Source of the DNA: Chenopodium formosanum
Lineage: Eukaryota; Streptophyta; Magnoliopsida; Caryophyllales; Amaranthaceae
Assembly: GCA_024500155.1 (NCBI GenBank)
Contig: CM044859.1
Location: forward strand, 46,546,003 to 46,610,002
Direction: 5' to 3'
DNA length: 64,000 nucleotides
Part shown: piece by piece, positions 46,809-57,255 of the stretch
Position numbering within the stretch: the first letter of the stretch is position 1
How the letters are laid out: every line of letters begins with the position of its first letter
Notes under the pieces: generated by a model
Told to the model about the DNA's origin: nothing
The model's input: the letters and a program-made list of their open reading frames with translations, nothing else
The model's database searches: none
Program-made: the position numbers and the translations under genes

Positions 46809-47195
46809 CTAACTTACCCTAAGCTTTGCTGACCGTCCCTCATTAGTTGTGTAGGCCATGGCAAGGTGATAGGTGGATACCACTCCGTCTATCTTGTGGA
46901 TGAGTGGTCTTCCCATGATCACATTGTAGGGTGAAGGAGAGTTTATCACAAGGAATTCTGCTTGAACATCACGCCTTCTTGATCTCTCACCCACCCGGAT
47001 TGAGAGCTCGATTATGCCTTCTGGGGTTAGCCCTGATCCATTAAACCCGGTGACTTCGTAACTCACCCTCTTCAAATCTTTCTTGTCCAACTTCAGCTCG
47101 TTGAACGCGCTGATGTATATGATGTTGGCTGAGCTGCCTCCATCTATCAATATCCTATCCACTTCCCAGTTTGTAATTCTCATTGTCACTACCAT
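46809..47195 (-). pseudogene. Gypsy element A: aspartic protease
   Basis: An open frame of 128 codons. The active site reads RILIDGGSSANIIY, with DGG in place of DSG/DTG, then VSYEVTGFNG, LSIRVGERSRRRDVQAEFLV and YNVIMGRPLIHKIDGVVSTYH, the usual order for Tat-group retropepsins. This domain itself has no stop; it is severed from gag and RT by stops on both sides. It would mature the gag-pol polyprotein. Confidence 0.85.
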
Positions 47196-49083
47196 TGGAT
47201 CATCATGAGGCTAAATTATGCCCTTCTAGTTATACTCGTCAAACGTGGCTCGTTGCTACGGGGGAAGAGGTGGCCATCTACGCTTCTCATTATCGTTTAT
47301 CTGATGTATTATCTCCCGCAGGTCAGCCCTTGCTCTGTTAACTGTTCCTCTATGCACTGGACCCCCAGTGATAACATATACCCTGCCTTCTAGCTTGCCA
47401 TCTCTATCTTCGTCTCTAACGGGACCTCTATGACCTCCTCTACGGTCAGCGCGGCATGTTCAATCCTCGTCCCTCCTTCTAGGAGGGTCATCGCGCTACT
47501 TAAACTGATTCAGGTACCCTCTCCTGACTAAATCTTCTATGTTATCCTTCAAGTGTGTGCATTCCAGAGTGGTGTGGCCATGGTCTCTGTAGAAGTCACA
47601 CCACTTGCTGGTATCACGGTTCTTATTAACCATCCTTGGGGGTCTCTGCCACTTATCATCATCTTTATTCACACTGAATATATGTGACCTTGATTAGGTT
47701 AGTGGGGTATATTTGTCGAACCTCCCAAGCCTTGGCCCTCTCTTTGGATCTGACCTTCTCACCCCCACTACTCTATCCGCTTCTCTGCGACTTTGCTCGG
47801 CCCTGCTCAGCTGGTCAGCCCTGGGTGTGTTCTCTTCCCGAGGTACCTCTGTCCGCTTAACTGAGTCACCTGGTGCCTTCCTACTCAGCATTACTCTGTC
47901 AGTCTCGTCTGCTTTGATGAACTCGTGCGCTTAACCTAGCGCTTCAGCAAGTGTTTTGAGGCTCTTACACCCCATATACGCTCTGAATGGTGAGTCTGGT
48001 AGTAAGCCACTCTGCATTGCTAGTAGTTCTACCTCTTAACTCATATTTGGGATGGTTGTTGCCACTTTATTGAATCTGGTGATAAACTCCCTCAGGGGCT
48101 CGTCCTTCCCTTGAACTAATGACATCAGCTCGGTTGCATTTTAGTTCGGTCTACCAAGGTTATGAAATGCTCTATGAACATTCTCTTCTGCTGGTTATAC
48201 GAGTATACGGAACATTTGGGAATAGCTTCATACCACTCCGCTGCTAGCCCCTCCAGGGTTGGCGGGAACGCCTTACACTAGACTGAGTCCGTCATAGTAT
48301 AAAATACCATGTGGTTCTCAAAAGCTAATATGTGGCTTTTGGGTGTTGTGGTTCCGTTGTATCTGCAGCTCGACATCTTTACCTTCTCCATTGGTTCTTC
48401 CAGAATCTTCCGGCAAAATGGGGAATCATATGGGACAACCTAGATTCGCGCTCGTTTGTCTCTCTCTGGGCTAGGTCCCCGCTCTGAGGCTGGCGACCTG
48501 ATGCGGGGGACTCGCTTCTCCGGGCTGACCTGAGCTCGAGTTATTTCCTCCACGCTCCATTCTCGATTCAGATTACGAGCTTCCAACTCCAATACCCTCT
48601 TCCTCAGTTGAATGAGCTCATTTTGCTCAGGGGTGAGGGCTGAGGAAGCTGGCTTCTTTGTTGCGGGCTCCACGGTTGCCGTTGTCGGTGACGGATTCGC
48701 ACCCTTACCCATATTGGTAGGAACACCGGCATTGCTGCCAACTGCTCCTTACTGCACTTAGAGAGGTTCTCCAGGATGGCCTGCATATTTACGGGCTGCG
48801 GTTTCTAGGTTACAGGTGCTGAAACAATGATCTCATTGTTTGCGCCTGTTAACGGCATTCCATATTTGAAAATGGAACTGGATCCTGCCGGATCGACTGG
48901 TTTTGACGTCGCTTTAGCTGCAGCCGATGTCGATCCGATGGGGTTGGATTTCAGAGAGATGGTCGATTTGGGATTTTTGGTGGATCCTTTTGGGTCGAGC
49001 GTTACTGAGGGTGTTTTTTGTGGTGTTTGGTTGGTCTCATTAGCTTTGGACATGGGTGTCAGTACAGTTTCTTCTCCGGCCAT
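47196..49083 (-). pseudogene. Gypsy element A: gag, decayed
   Basis: Starts MAGEETVLTPMSK (49083), with a Ser/Thr/Pro-rich lead to 48805, then a coil (SALTPEQNELIQLRKRVLEL, 48600-48650) and an acidic/basic stretch. The capsid-like part runs down to about 48130 (PPTLEGLAAEWYEAIP with stops). A zinc-like motif CDFYRDHGHTTLEC follows near 47550-47600 and VRRGYLNQF at about 47500-47520. Many stops and frame changes. The order matches Retand-like gag. Confidence 0.78.
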
Positions 49084-49139
49084 GGTGGTTAGTTAACTAG
49101 TCCCTAGCTCAGTTGGTGAACCTCGGGTTAGATGACCCT

Positions 49140-49160
49140 ACTCCTCCTTCTAGCACCAAT
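49140..49160 (-). promoter_or_regulatory. Primer-binding-site region of A
   Basis: On the - strand, ATTGGTGCTAGAAGGAGGAG follows the LTR end GGAACA. The position is right for a primer-binding site, but I cannot name the tRNA. Confidence 0.5.
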
Positions 49161-49533
49161 TGTTCCAGGTATGGATCCAAGGGTTCTACTGGGTGAGCTG
49201 GGTCCCGTCAACAACCTACACAAGGCACCGCACGTAAATTGCCCTCGGGGGTGGCTCGAGGAATCCCCCTCCGAAGCTTAAGTTAGAGAGTGTTTAGAGA
49301 GAGAAAGTGTACTTAGAGAGATGTAGAAAGTATCATAACTTGAGTGTCTAACCTCCTTTCCGTTGTACTTTACCCTCTATTTATAGGCGTACCATCTCCT
49401 TCGTGGAGAGTTCAGCCTGGTCTGACCTGTGGGCTAACTCCACCGGGCTGATGAGCCCTCCTTAATTGCTTTCTCGGCAGTAAGTGCGCACCCTGGGGGC
49501 TGGACGATAGTTCAGCGGGAGCTATCCTATAAA
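49161..49533 (-). repeat. Gypsy element A: 5' LTR, truncated
   Basis: Matches 14727-15097 of the 3' LTR and then stops at GCTATCCTATA, where the other copy goes on for about 225 bp. It includes the - strand TATA box (49378-49386). The start of U3 is lost, up to the array sequence at 49534. Confidence 0.82.
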
Positions 49534-49921
49534 ACAAGTATACATAAGTTAGACATAACAATTTGTTTCTTCATTGATGTTGCTTCAAATACATAGGTCT
49601 ACATGTTTCTTCACAGACATTTATCAACAAGGAGGCTCTTAGAAAGCATCAATCATATCATCGCCCATCCTAGGGGCTCATTATGGGGTGATCCGAGCAA
49701 GCACTGTTTAGAGACATGCCTAAAAATAAGACCGTCATCAGAAAAATGGCATTATTTTCACCATGCACTAGATGCCTTTTCGCAATTTCGGTGGGCCAAA
49801 TGCATCAAAGTTTTCCTTAATCGCCTATCTAGAAGGGGCTCATTAACCCTAAGGGGTGTCAGACACATCATCTCCCATCCAAGGGGCTCATAAGCCCTTA
49901 GGGGTGTATCATCGCCCATCC
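49534..49921. repeat. Array K: third, partial unit
   Basis: Continues the 538-bp array after element A: TATACATAAGTTAG, the TTCACAGACATTT block, AAAAATGGCATT, and three inner 48-bp copies ending CCCATCCAAGGG. It is cut off by the LTR of D. Confidence 0.8.
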
Positions 49922-51479
49922 AAGGGTGGAAATATGTTGTTGAAACTAATCCTCCCACGGTCAAACTAAATTTATAAACACTTAACAAACCTATATACAA
50001 GTATATAGGCAAGTGAAAGGTTGAACCCAAAGGAACGGTAATGTTCAAGCGCTCTCAATTATGCGCCTAGGCTAGGTCGAAGTCTAAGGATAAAAGGAGA
50101 ACACTAACAACTAACACACAAAGAAACCAAACAAATAAAGCACTAGGAACGGGATCAACAAGCAATCATAAAAATTGTAGCAACTCAGGAACAATATGTA
50201 AATCAATGGTTGTGAAGACAAATGGAAAGCTCAGTCAAAAGAGTGAACAAGCTATCTCCTAGAGGTCAAACTAGCACCAACTACGAGAGATTCTAACTAG
50301 GAGCATCAGTAATCAAGCTCAATCGACAATTGCAATTCCTAAATCAATTGTCTGTATCATTAGAAACTACAATGCAATCTAGCGTAATTCTCAAGGCCTA
50401 ATCGAATTACACACATGAAAACTTCCTTTAATCACTTTAATCTCAATAATTAATCAACACAATCCCCAAATTAAGCACAATCAATCAATCATACAAGTTT
50501 CACCTAATTCCTAGCAAACAACTACTCTAACATCATCATCTAATCAACTAACAACTAAAGAAATCAAGAATCAACAATGTATGAAGAATAACTACACTAA
50601 TCAATAATCAAACATTAAATCAAACCAAACAAATATGAAATCAAACAAAACAATAAATGAGATAGAGTTTAGAAATGATCATTAATAATAGAGAAGATCT
50701 CCAACACAATTGTCACCATTGAATCTTCAATCTGTCAATCACCATTGAAATTCCTCACTCTCTCTCTCTCTAAAATCTACTCCTAAACTAACCCTAAAAC
50801 TAGAGAGATAAGCTCTCAACTAAGCTAAAATTATGATCAAAATCTACATGAAACGTATTCTAAACTTGCCCCAAAAATCGAGTTAACAAAGGTATTTATA
50901 GAGGCGCGAAAACAAAAACCGAGCAAACAAATACCCAGGAAGGCGCGCCCGCGCTTCAGGGGAGACACGCCCATGCTGCAAGGATGGCGCGCCCGCGCAT
51001 CTCTTGGTTTTTTCGATCTTCCCGCGGCTTCTTGCGTTCGCTAAGGTCTTCGAATGAACGCACAATCATGATGATGATGAACACTAAGTGAGGTAGTCCC
51101 AGAAGCATATGATTGTGAGGCAGCCCTAAAAGCACATACTTGAGAGCGCAAGAGCTAGAACTTGGAGAATCCACTTCCTTGCATCTTGAGCTTTCCAATT
51201 GCCATGAGCTTGCTCCAAAAGCTTCCTCCACCTTAGTAAATCACCAGTATCAAGACCCGAACCTTGTATAATAATACCTACAACCACGATAATAGAGCAA
51301 ATGAATAAGAAAAGACTAGAAAAACCATAGAAATGCACAAAAGCTACAAAATAAGAGGGGAAAGGTAAGACTAAGACCAAAAGCATAAAACTGAGCATTT
51401 ATTAAGCATGAAATCCATGAAAAGAGGGTAAAAATAACCTAAATGCACATCAAATGGGTGCCATTTATGACACCCATCA
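49922..51479 (-). repeat. Athila-like element D: 5' LTR
   Basis: Pairs with 7651-9247 in the same orientation. It ends CACCCATCA against GTCAT (51480-51484). The inner edge is joined to array K at a short shared AGGG, so the last few LTR bases, the primer-binding site and the 5' internal part of D are lost. GC-rich repeats at 50938-51000 and a - strand TATA box at 50893-50901. Confidence 0.88.
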
Positions 51480-51484
51480 GTCAT
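51480..51484. repeat. Target site duplication of element D, right copy
   Basis: GTCAT, identical to 7646-7650. Confidence 0.9.
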
Positions 51485-53400
51485 AACTTATGCCAATAAG
51501 TGTAATGATTCTCTTTTGCTCTCGTTTGTTCATGGAAAGGACCTCATCCAAGTTAAACGTGCTAACGTTGTTTGAGTGGGTAGTTTTTGAAGAAGAAGGA
51601 TTCTCGTTCTACTTTCCTTTCCAGCCACTATTAATATTCTTGGCCTTCTTGTTGCTAGGAGGAACATTAAGGTGATTTGAATCAATGAGGTCTTAAATGC
51701 GATCCTTGAGGGTAAAACACTTTTCGATGGTGTGACTATGGCCTCTATGATTTTTACAATAAGAGTTTGGATCCCAATTGAGATATCCTTTTTTCAAGTG
51801 GTGGCTCTTGAATGGGGCCAACAGGATGAATGAGACCTTGACCATGAAAATAGTCAATAGCTTCATCATAAGTCATTTCTATTGGTGTGTATTCTTCAAT
51901 GGTCTGTTTTGCCAGTGGCTTAGGAGCGTTGAGTCCTTCATTAAATCCTTGGTGGAAATTTTGTTCGGTAACTGTCATCCGATTTGCTAGTACTTCTACC
52001 ACATTCAAGAGCATGGCAATGACATCTTGCAGTTTTTTAACGTCTTCTTTTATACTTGACAAATTTTCCTCGGTATTATCTAAGAAAATTCTTTCATCCT
52101 CCTCAATCATGGCCACTTCATCAATAGAGGTTATATAAGCTATCTCGATCATGGGCTCACCTACAGGTGCTATAAGGAGTGAAGGATCAAAGGATGTTTG
52201 ATCTTCTGCGATGGCTAGAATCTCGGAAGTTTTATTGTCATCGATGAGGTCTTAAATAGCTTCTTTGAGTTTCCAACACTCCTCAGTGTCGTGACCCTTT
52301 CCTTGATGATATTTGAAGTGTTTATTAGGATCCCATTTAGGTGGCCTGGCTTCTGAAACTTGGTCTTTGATAGGTCATATGGGCATGACTAGTCCTTTGT
52401 GGTGTAGCTTTTCGAAAGTTGTTTCGTAACTCATACCAAGCGGAGTGAACACTCTTTTCGACCTTTGGATTTGTGGTTTAGAGGTGTTCGTAGCATGTAC
52501 TTTGTTAGTGGGAGAGGAAGAAGAAGGATGGTCGTTCTTCTTTCCTCTCGCACTATTATCTTTCAGAAGGTCATCTTCAATGTCAATGCATATATTATAC
52601 ACAGCCTTGAAAGTATTCAAGTTGTGTTGGTATTTTAAGTTCCTTGCATATTTTTCTTAAAGGATCTTGAATTCTTGATGAACATCCTTAAAGACTCTTT
52701 TTCGATAGGAACCTTAACCATATTAGCAGAATTTTCCCTCCATTTGTTGAAGAAAGAAGTGAACCTTTCGTTTTCTTTTTGTTTAACATCTCAAGTTGTC
52801 TGTGGTATTTTTCGTCTTAGATGTTGCACTTATATCTATCTACGAAAGCGTTTGTTATGGAATCTCAAAAAGAGGTTTTCTCTCTTCCAAGAGAAAAGAA
52901 CCACTGTTGACAAACGGTTTCTAAAGATAGTGAGAACAAAGAATGAAAAATCTTCTTATAAATCCCCTTAATATTCATTATAGTTTCAAAAGCCCTTAAG
53001 TGAAAGTTAGGATTGTTAGTTGGCTTAAACTTAGGGATGTCACTGGCATTGAATTTTTGCTGAAGAAGTTTCTTGTCCACTGAGACCCTTTGTGAGCTAC
53101 AACCCTGAAATATATAGTCATTGGATATTTTGCTCAAGCTTTCTTGCATGAGCTTCATTTATTGTTGCCTTACAGGGTCATTGACTTGAAGAGCTATACT
53201 CTTCATTAATTAAGTTAGGTTGGCCACATCCTTCTTGAGTTCATTAACTTCTTCCTAAGACGCCAATATCTTCTTAGCCTATCTTTTTCGAGTAATTGGT
53301 TTGTCAAAAAGTGAGACTTGAACAAAGGTATTGTCCTTAATTAATTGCCCTTCTCTCCTTGACCAAGTGCTGTGGAAAGGGAAGTTCAGGGTAAGTTTAT
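51480..53400 (-). pseudogene. Gypsy element G: N-terminal and middle gag with two zinc modules
   Basis: The - strand starts near 53390 with a HSTWSR-type segment after CCACAGCACTTGGTCAAGG. The capsid part follows (52865-53158: LMQESLSKISNDY, ASDIPKFKPTNNPNFHLRAF, LSLETVCQQWFFSL), then a broken stretch to 52630. Module 1 (52240-52450) has VFTPLGMSYETTFEKLHHKG and FKYHQGKGHDTEEC, in which the first Cys is Phe. A second coil and leader-like part (51950-52150; IKEDVKKLQDVIAMLL) precede module 2 (51720-51900): YTPIEMTYDEAIDYFHGQG and CKNHRGHSHTIEKC. A third module starts at the edge (LIGISYD) and continues at 7650. Stops occur near 52238, 51697 and 51620. Such a tandem arrangement is not seen in the gag of B or I. 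Confidence 0.8.
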
Positions 53401-53493
53401 CATTATTTACTCAAGTTCTATTCAACATGCGATAGTTAGGAGGAGACCATGGAAAAAGTATGATAGAAGAATTTTAGTAATAAGGAGGACCCC
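53401..53493 (-). other. Element G: leader remnant
   Basis: About 90 bp of sequence upstream of gag of G before the LTR of I begins. The 5' LTR of G is not in the window. Confidence 0.5.
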
Positions 53494-54339
53494 TGTAGAC
53501 ACCCATTTGTGTCTCCCCAAAACCAAACCCAGTGATGAGTACCTTTCACGTCGAATCATAATCGAATGAAGTGAAAGTGTGGAAAGTTTAGTGTTGCGGA
53601 TAGTTTTAATTCTTTTCTCTTCTCTCTGTTTTTGAAAACTTATTTTAAGAAAATAGTCAATCCAGTTTGGTTGGTCCATGACAAGGATCCAATAATGGTG
53701 TGGTTTGATGGGGTTTTAAAAGACCTTTCCAACGATATATTATAAGCCCAATTCCGATGAATATCGAGGAAGTTATGGCCAAAATACAAACTGGGCCCGA
53801 TTTGGTTTTTATATGCGGCCCAATGATCTAGAGGAGGGCCTATTATTAATTATCATTGCTAAAGCTATTAGTATTGATTATAGTCTTTTAGAATACTCTA
53901 GGAGGTTCTTTTAAATACTAATGGAGTTAAGATTGATAATTATGTTTTAAAGAGTTTGAAATTGAATAAAACTACTCCTTTTAAGAATCCTTGTTTTGGT
54001 ACGAAGTGGAATATATTCAATTTTTTATTTTCGTGCCTCATAATATTTATCCAAATTTTATACGGTTGGATAGATCTTGAAATTATCTTTCCAATGATAT
54101 ATTTTAATATTAAATCCGAGTTATAACGAAAAAGATATGAATGAGACATAAACTATATCCAAAACTGACACCCATCCACTATTTTGGCCATATATTTTTA
54201 TCTACAAAATATTTTAATCTGATTTTAATTGGGTTAGAAAGTAGAGTTTAATAGCTGTCCAACGACATATTATATGCCTTATTTAGACTTCCGGATCAAA
54301 AGATATGATAAAAACAAAAACGCGTGAATTTCTAGAATC

Positions 54340-54410
54340 AGGCCTGGCGCCTAGCGCCGCCAGCTCTGTTTTGCGTGCGCCAATCTTGTTTTGTGTGCGC
54401 CAAGTGCTCT
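54340..54410 (+). promoter_or_regulatory. TGGCGCCA-type motif cluster, LTR of I
   Basis: CTGGCGCCTAGCGCCGCCAG, then two GTGCGCCAA units, 35-100 bp upstream of the TATA box. The 3' LTR has the same block (62760-62845) with an extra CTGGCGCCAG. Confidence 0.65.
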
Positions 54411-54443
54411 GTTTTGATATTTTATCTTTTTGGCTGATTTCTC

Positions 54444-54450
54444 TATAAAT
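54444..54450 (+). promoter_or_regulatory. TATA box of I
   Basis: TATAAAT within TTTCTCTATAAATAATG; the same site in the 3' LTR is at 62881. Confidence 0.65.
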
Positions 54451-55747
54451 AATGTATTAAAAACTCCGTTTTCATTCACCTACAATCAGTTTTCATTCGC
54501 AATCATTAATTCTCTCTTTATCATTCACCAACTCTCATCAAGATTTTCTTGATTATTTTCTCTCTCTCTCTCTCTTTTCTAAACCTTGTTTCTATCACAT
54601 ACAAAATTCCGCATTTGCAAGATTTAGAAACACCTAGCCATATTCGAAGTTGCCTTCGCCCTAGACGTGAAAGGTTTAATTTCTGAGGGTTTGGTCCCAA
54701 ATCTCTATTTCTATTATTTAATTTAATTGTTTATTTATTATTTTCCTTGAAATTACTAACGTGTGTATTTTTTTATTAGAAAGAGGTACGAGGAATCAAA
54801 GTAAATACTTTAATGAATTTTTAATTGATACTATGATGTAGAAATCATGCTTAGGTTGTTGTTATGATTCCTAGTATCATGTCTAGGGTAATTTTAATAT
54901 CAAGTATGACTAAAAGTACGATGCTTCCTATGTTCTTCCTAATATTTATGATTGTTAGTATCATGTTAGGGTTAAAGATTTGATTTTTATTGCATAGTGA
55001 CATGATAGGGTTTGTTATTAATCTTGTTAGTATCATGCCTAGGATCTTGCTATTATTATTACGGTTTAATATTAACATGAACATGATTATGATTATAATT
55101 GTTATAATTTATGATGATTATGAATATTATTATTATTGTTATGATGATTATTTTATTTATGATTATTATTGTTTTGATTATGATTATAATTTTATAATGA
55201 TGATTATATTTATTATTATGTTGCTTGATATTTATTTATTGCTTGATCACACCTTTTATGCATGTTTAAAGGGAATTTGTACTTGTAATCATGCTTATTA
55301 AGATAATTAATAATCTTGTTTAGGGTTAATTTGATTATAAATTCAAGTGATCGCCAATAATAGTTTTATCTGTGCATTTATATTCAACCAACATAGATAA
55401 ACATGTTTAGGGTTAATCCTATTGATTGCATGTTAATCAGAAAGCGCACATGAATACAATCAGAATAAAGTAGAGGCCTATTATTAGGGCAGGTTCAATC
55501 TTTTTTAGGTTGGATTTGTACCTTCATCCCTGAACCCTTATTTGGTTCTAGACCTTATGGAGTTGTTAATCTCTTGGATCATTAAGGGGTGTAACCTTCG
55601 TCCTATGAACGGTTTACAAGTTCCTAAAACTTGTTGGCGACACTTTTGCTCTATCTTCTTCCCTTTTGGAGGCCACCGTACTTTACTGTATGATAACAGT
55701 GGTGTTCAAGCTAGGGGTTAACGCTTGAAATTATTCCCTACAGTTTT

Positions 55748-55765
55748 TGGCGACTCCAATGGGGA
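55748..55765 (+). promoter_or_regulatory. Primer-binding site of I
   Basis: TGGCGACTCCAATGGGGA, five bases after the LTR. It differs at two positions from the site of B. Confidence 0.85.
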
Positions 55766-57255
55766 GGATTTCTATTTTAATTCCTGAAATTGTTTCGGCA
55801 ATGATTTAGAATGAGTGGATTAGACTCGAAACGTTCTAAGTATTTCATGTGAGTAATTTTGATTAACATTATTGTCATATGCATAAAAAAAAGATCTCAT
55901 TGGAAAGACCATCCGTATTGAGTTAAAAACATAGGATTTTACACGTAGGAAATTTGAGAAATATCTTTCACAACTAGGACCGAAATAACACCGCGCGAAA
56001 CTGGAAAATTTTATCGAGCACCGAAAGTTGCTGAGGCATGTGGGAAGTAGCGCCAGAGGCTAGAGCTTGGCGTCAGCATTTTAGCCGTAGCGTTAGACGC
56101 CATTATTGGCGCCAGGCGCTACAGCTAAAAGCTGGCGCCAGTCTCTGTTTGCTGGCGCCAATTTCTCCCAATACCGAGAAAGAAATATGCGTTCTAATTT
56201 CGACCAGTTTTTCGTATTGTTTGCTCGATCCTACTTCCTGATTGAATTTTTTTCCTCACTTTTCTGAAACCCATATGTGTTCTACATATGGACATAACCC
56301 TCTGGGAATTCATGCTCCATCTACCCGATTGAACGCTCCGTGAAACAAAGGGTACATCCGAGATGTTGAATTCACCAAACCATAGAAGCGAGTTTTTTCT
56401 AAACTCGCGATATCCCATCCACTCGCACCAACCCTTCACATTTAGGCTTCCGCACGGTGCATCCGGACAATTAACCATGGACCCTCTTTGACTAACCTAT
56501 ATCCCGAACTTTAGAGAACTAGAGTCATGGTTAGGTTGCAAACTCATTGCATCATATTGTGACTACTTGACTAATTGTGCATTATTTGCTTATGCATACT
56601 CTATGTGTTTTTTCTAACCGTTTGTTTGACTTGTGATTAAGCCTAAAAAAAATAATTAATGACTGAAGGACTTTGTTTAATTAGTTAATTAATTAATTTG
56701 AGCTAATAAATATGTCTAAAATCGAGTCATAATCCCTTTAAGTCAACCCGGATTTTTATTCCCGTATACTGCACAAACGTCAATTTGTTTTGGTCATAGC
56801 TGGAGTTCTAGAAAGAACTACGAGTCGTACAACCTATGGATCTGTATCCCCGAGTTTTATATTTAATTGGCGTTGGTTTCATCCAAATCAGAGTCACAGA
56901 TCAAAAGTTATGACTAAAATACCACAGTCTGTCCAGTTTAATGCATATAAGTGAAGTCTTAACTTAGTCTTTGCTTTAGTCTAGTCACATAGTCTAGCCA
57001 CATGGTCATGAAAAGAGTCTCAACATGTCACCTACACTCACTAGTCTTAGCACACACTTTGAGTACACATCACCATGGTCATGTCTTAGGTTCATGCATA
57101 AGTCGATCTTTTCCGTCGTTTAAGTTGGGGGTACATTTTATTCCTAATTCTTCATATCCCTCCATCTACATCATTTTTCTTCACATTCTATTCCATCTTT
57201 TTTCACTTCTTCCATCCATTGCATGTTAAATAAAGTTAAAGTCAAATAATTAACA
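55766..57255 (+). other. Element I: leader
   Basis: About 1.5 kb with no ORF of note. At 56050-56165 it repeats the TGGCGCCA palindrome family of its own LTR (TTGGCGCCAGGCGC, CTGGCGCCAG, CTGGCGCCAA). It parallels the leader of B, which repeats its own LTR motif. Confidence 0.7.

Larger units (their letters stand above)
53494..55742 (+). repeat. Gag-only gypsy element I: 5' LTR (2249 bp)
   Basis: Starts TGTAGACACCCATTTGTG and ends ATTCCCTACA, matching 61951-64000. TATA box at 54444-54450; TGGCGCC-type repeats at 54340-54410. An AT-only trinucleotide-like stretch of ATT, GAT and TAT lies at 55085-55220. Relative to the 3' copy it has an extra segment of about 50 bp near 53655-53705. ORFs in the AT stretch are not genes. 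Confidence 0.92.

Noticed and set aside
49915..49935. A primer-binding-site-like TTTCCACCCTTGG on the - strand next to the 5' LTR of D
   Set aside because: Aligning the two LTRs shows this is the decayed LTR end joined to array K, so the true site is lost.
54990..55301. ORFs rich in Ile, Tyr and Asp in the LTR of I (also 63435-63716 and opposite-strand ones)
   Set aside because: They come from an AT-only ATT/GAT/TAT stretch inside an LTR, in both LTRs; no protein family signs.
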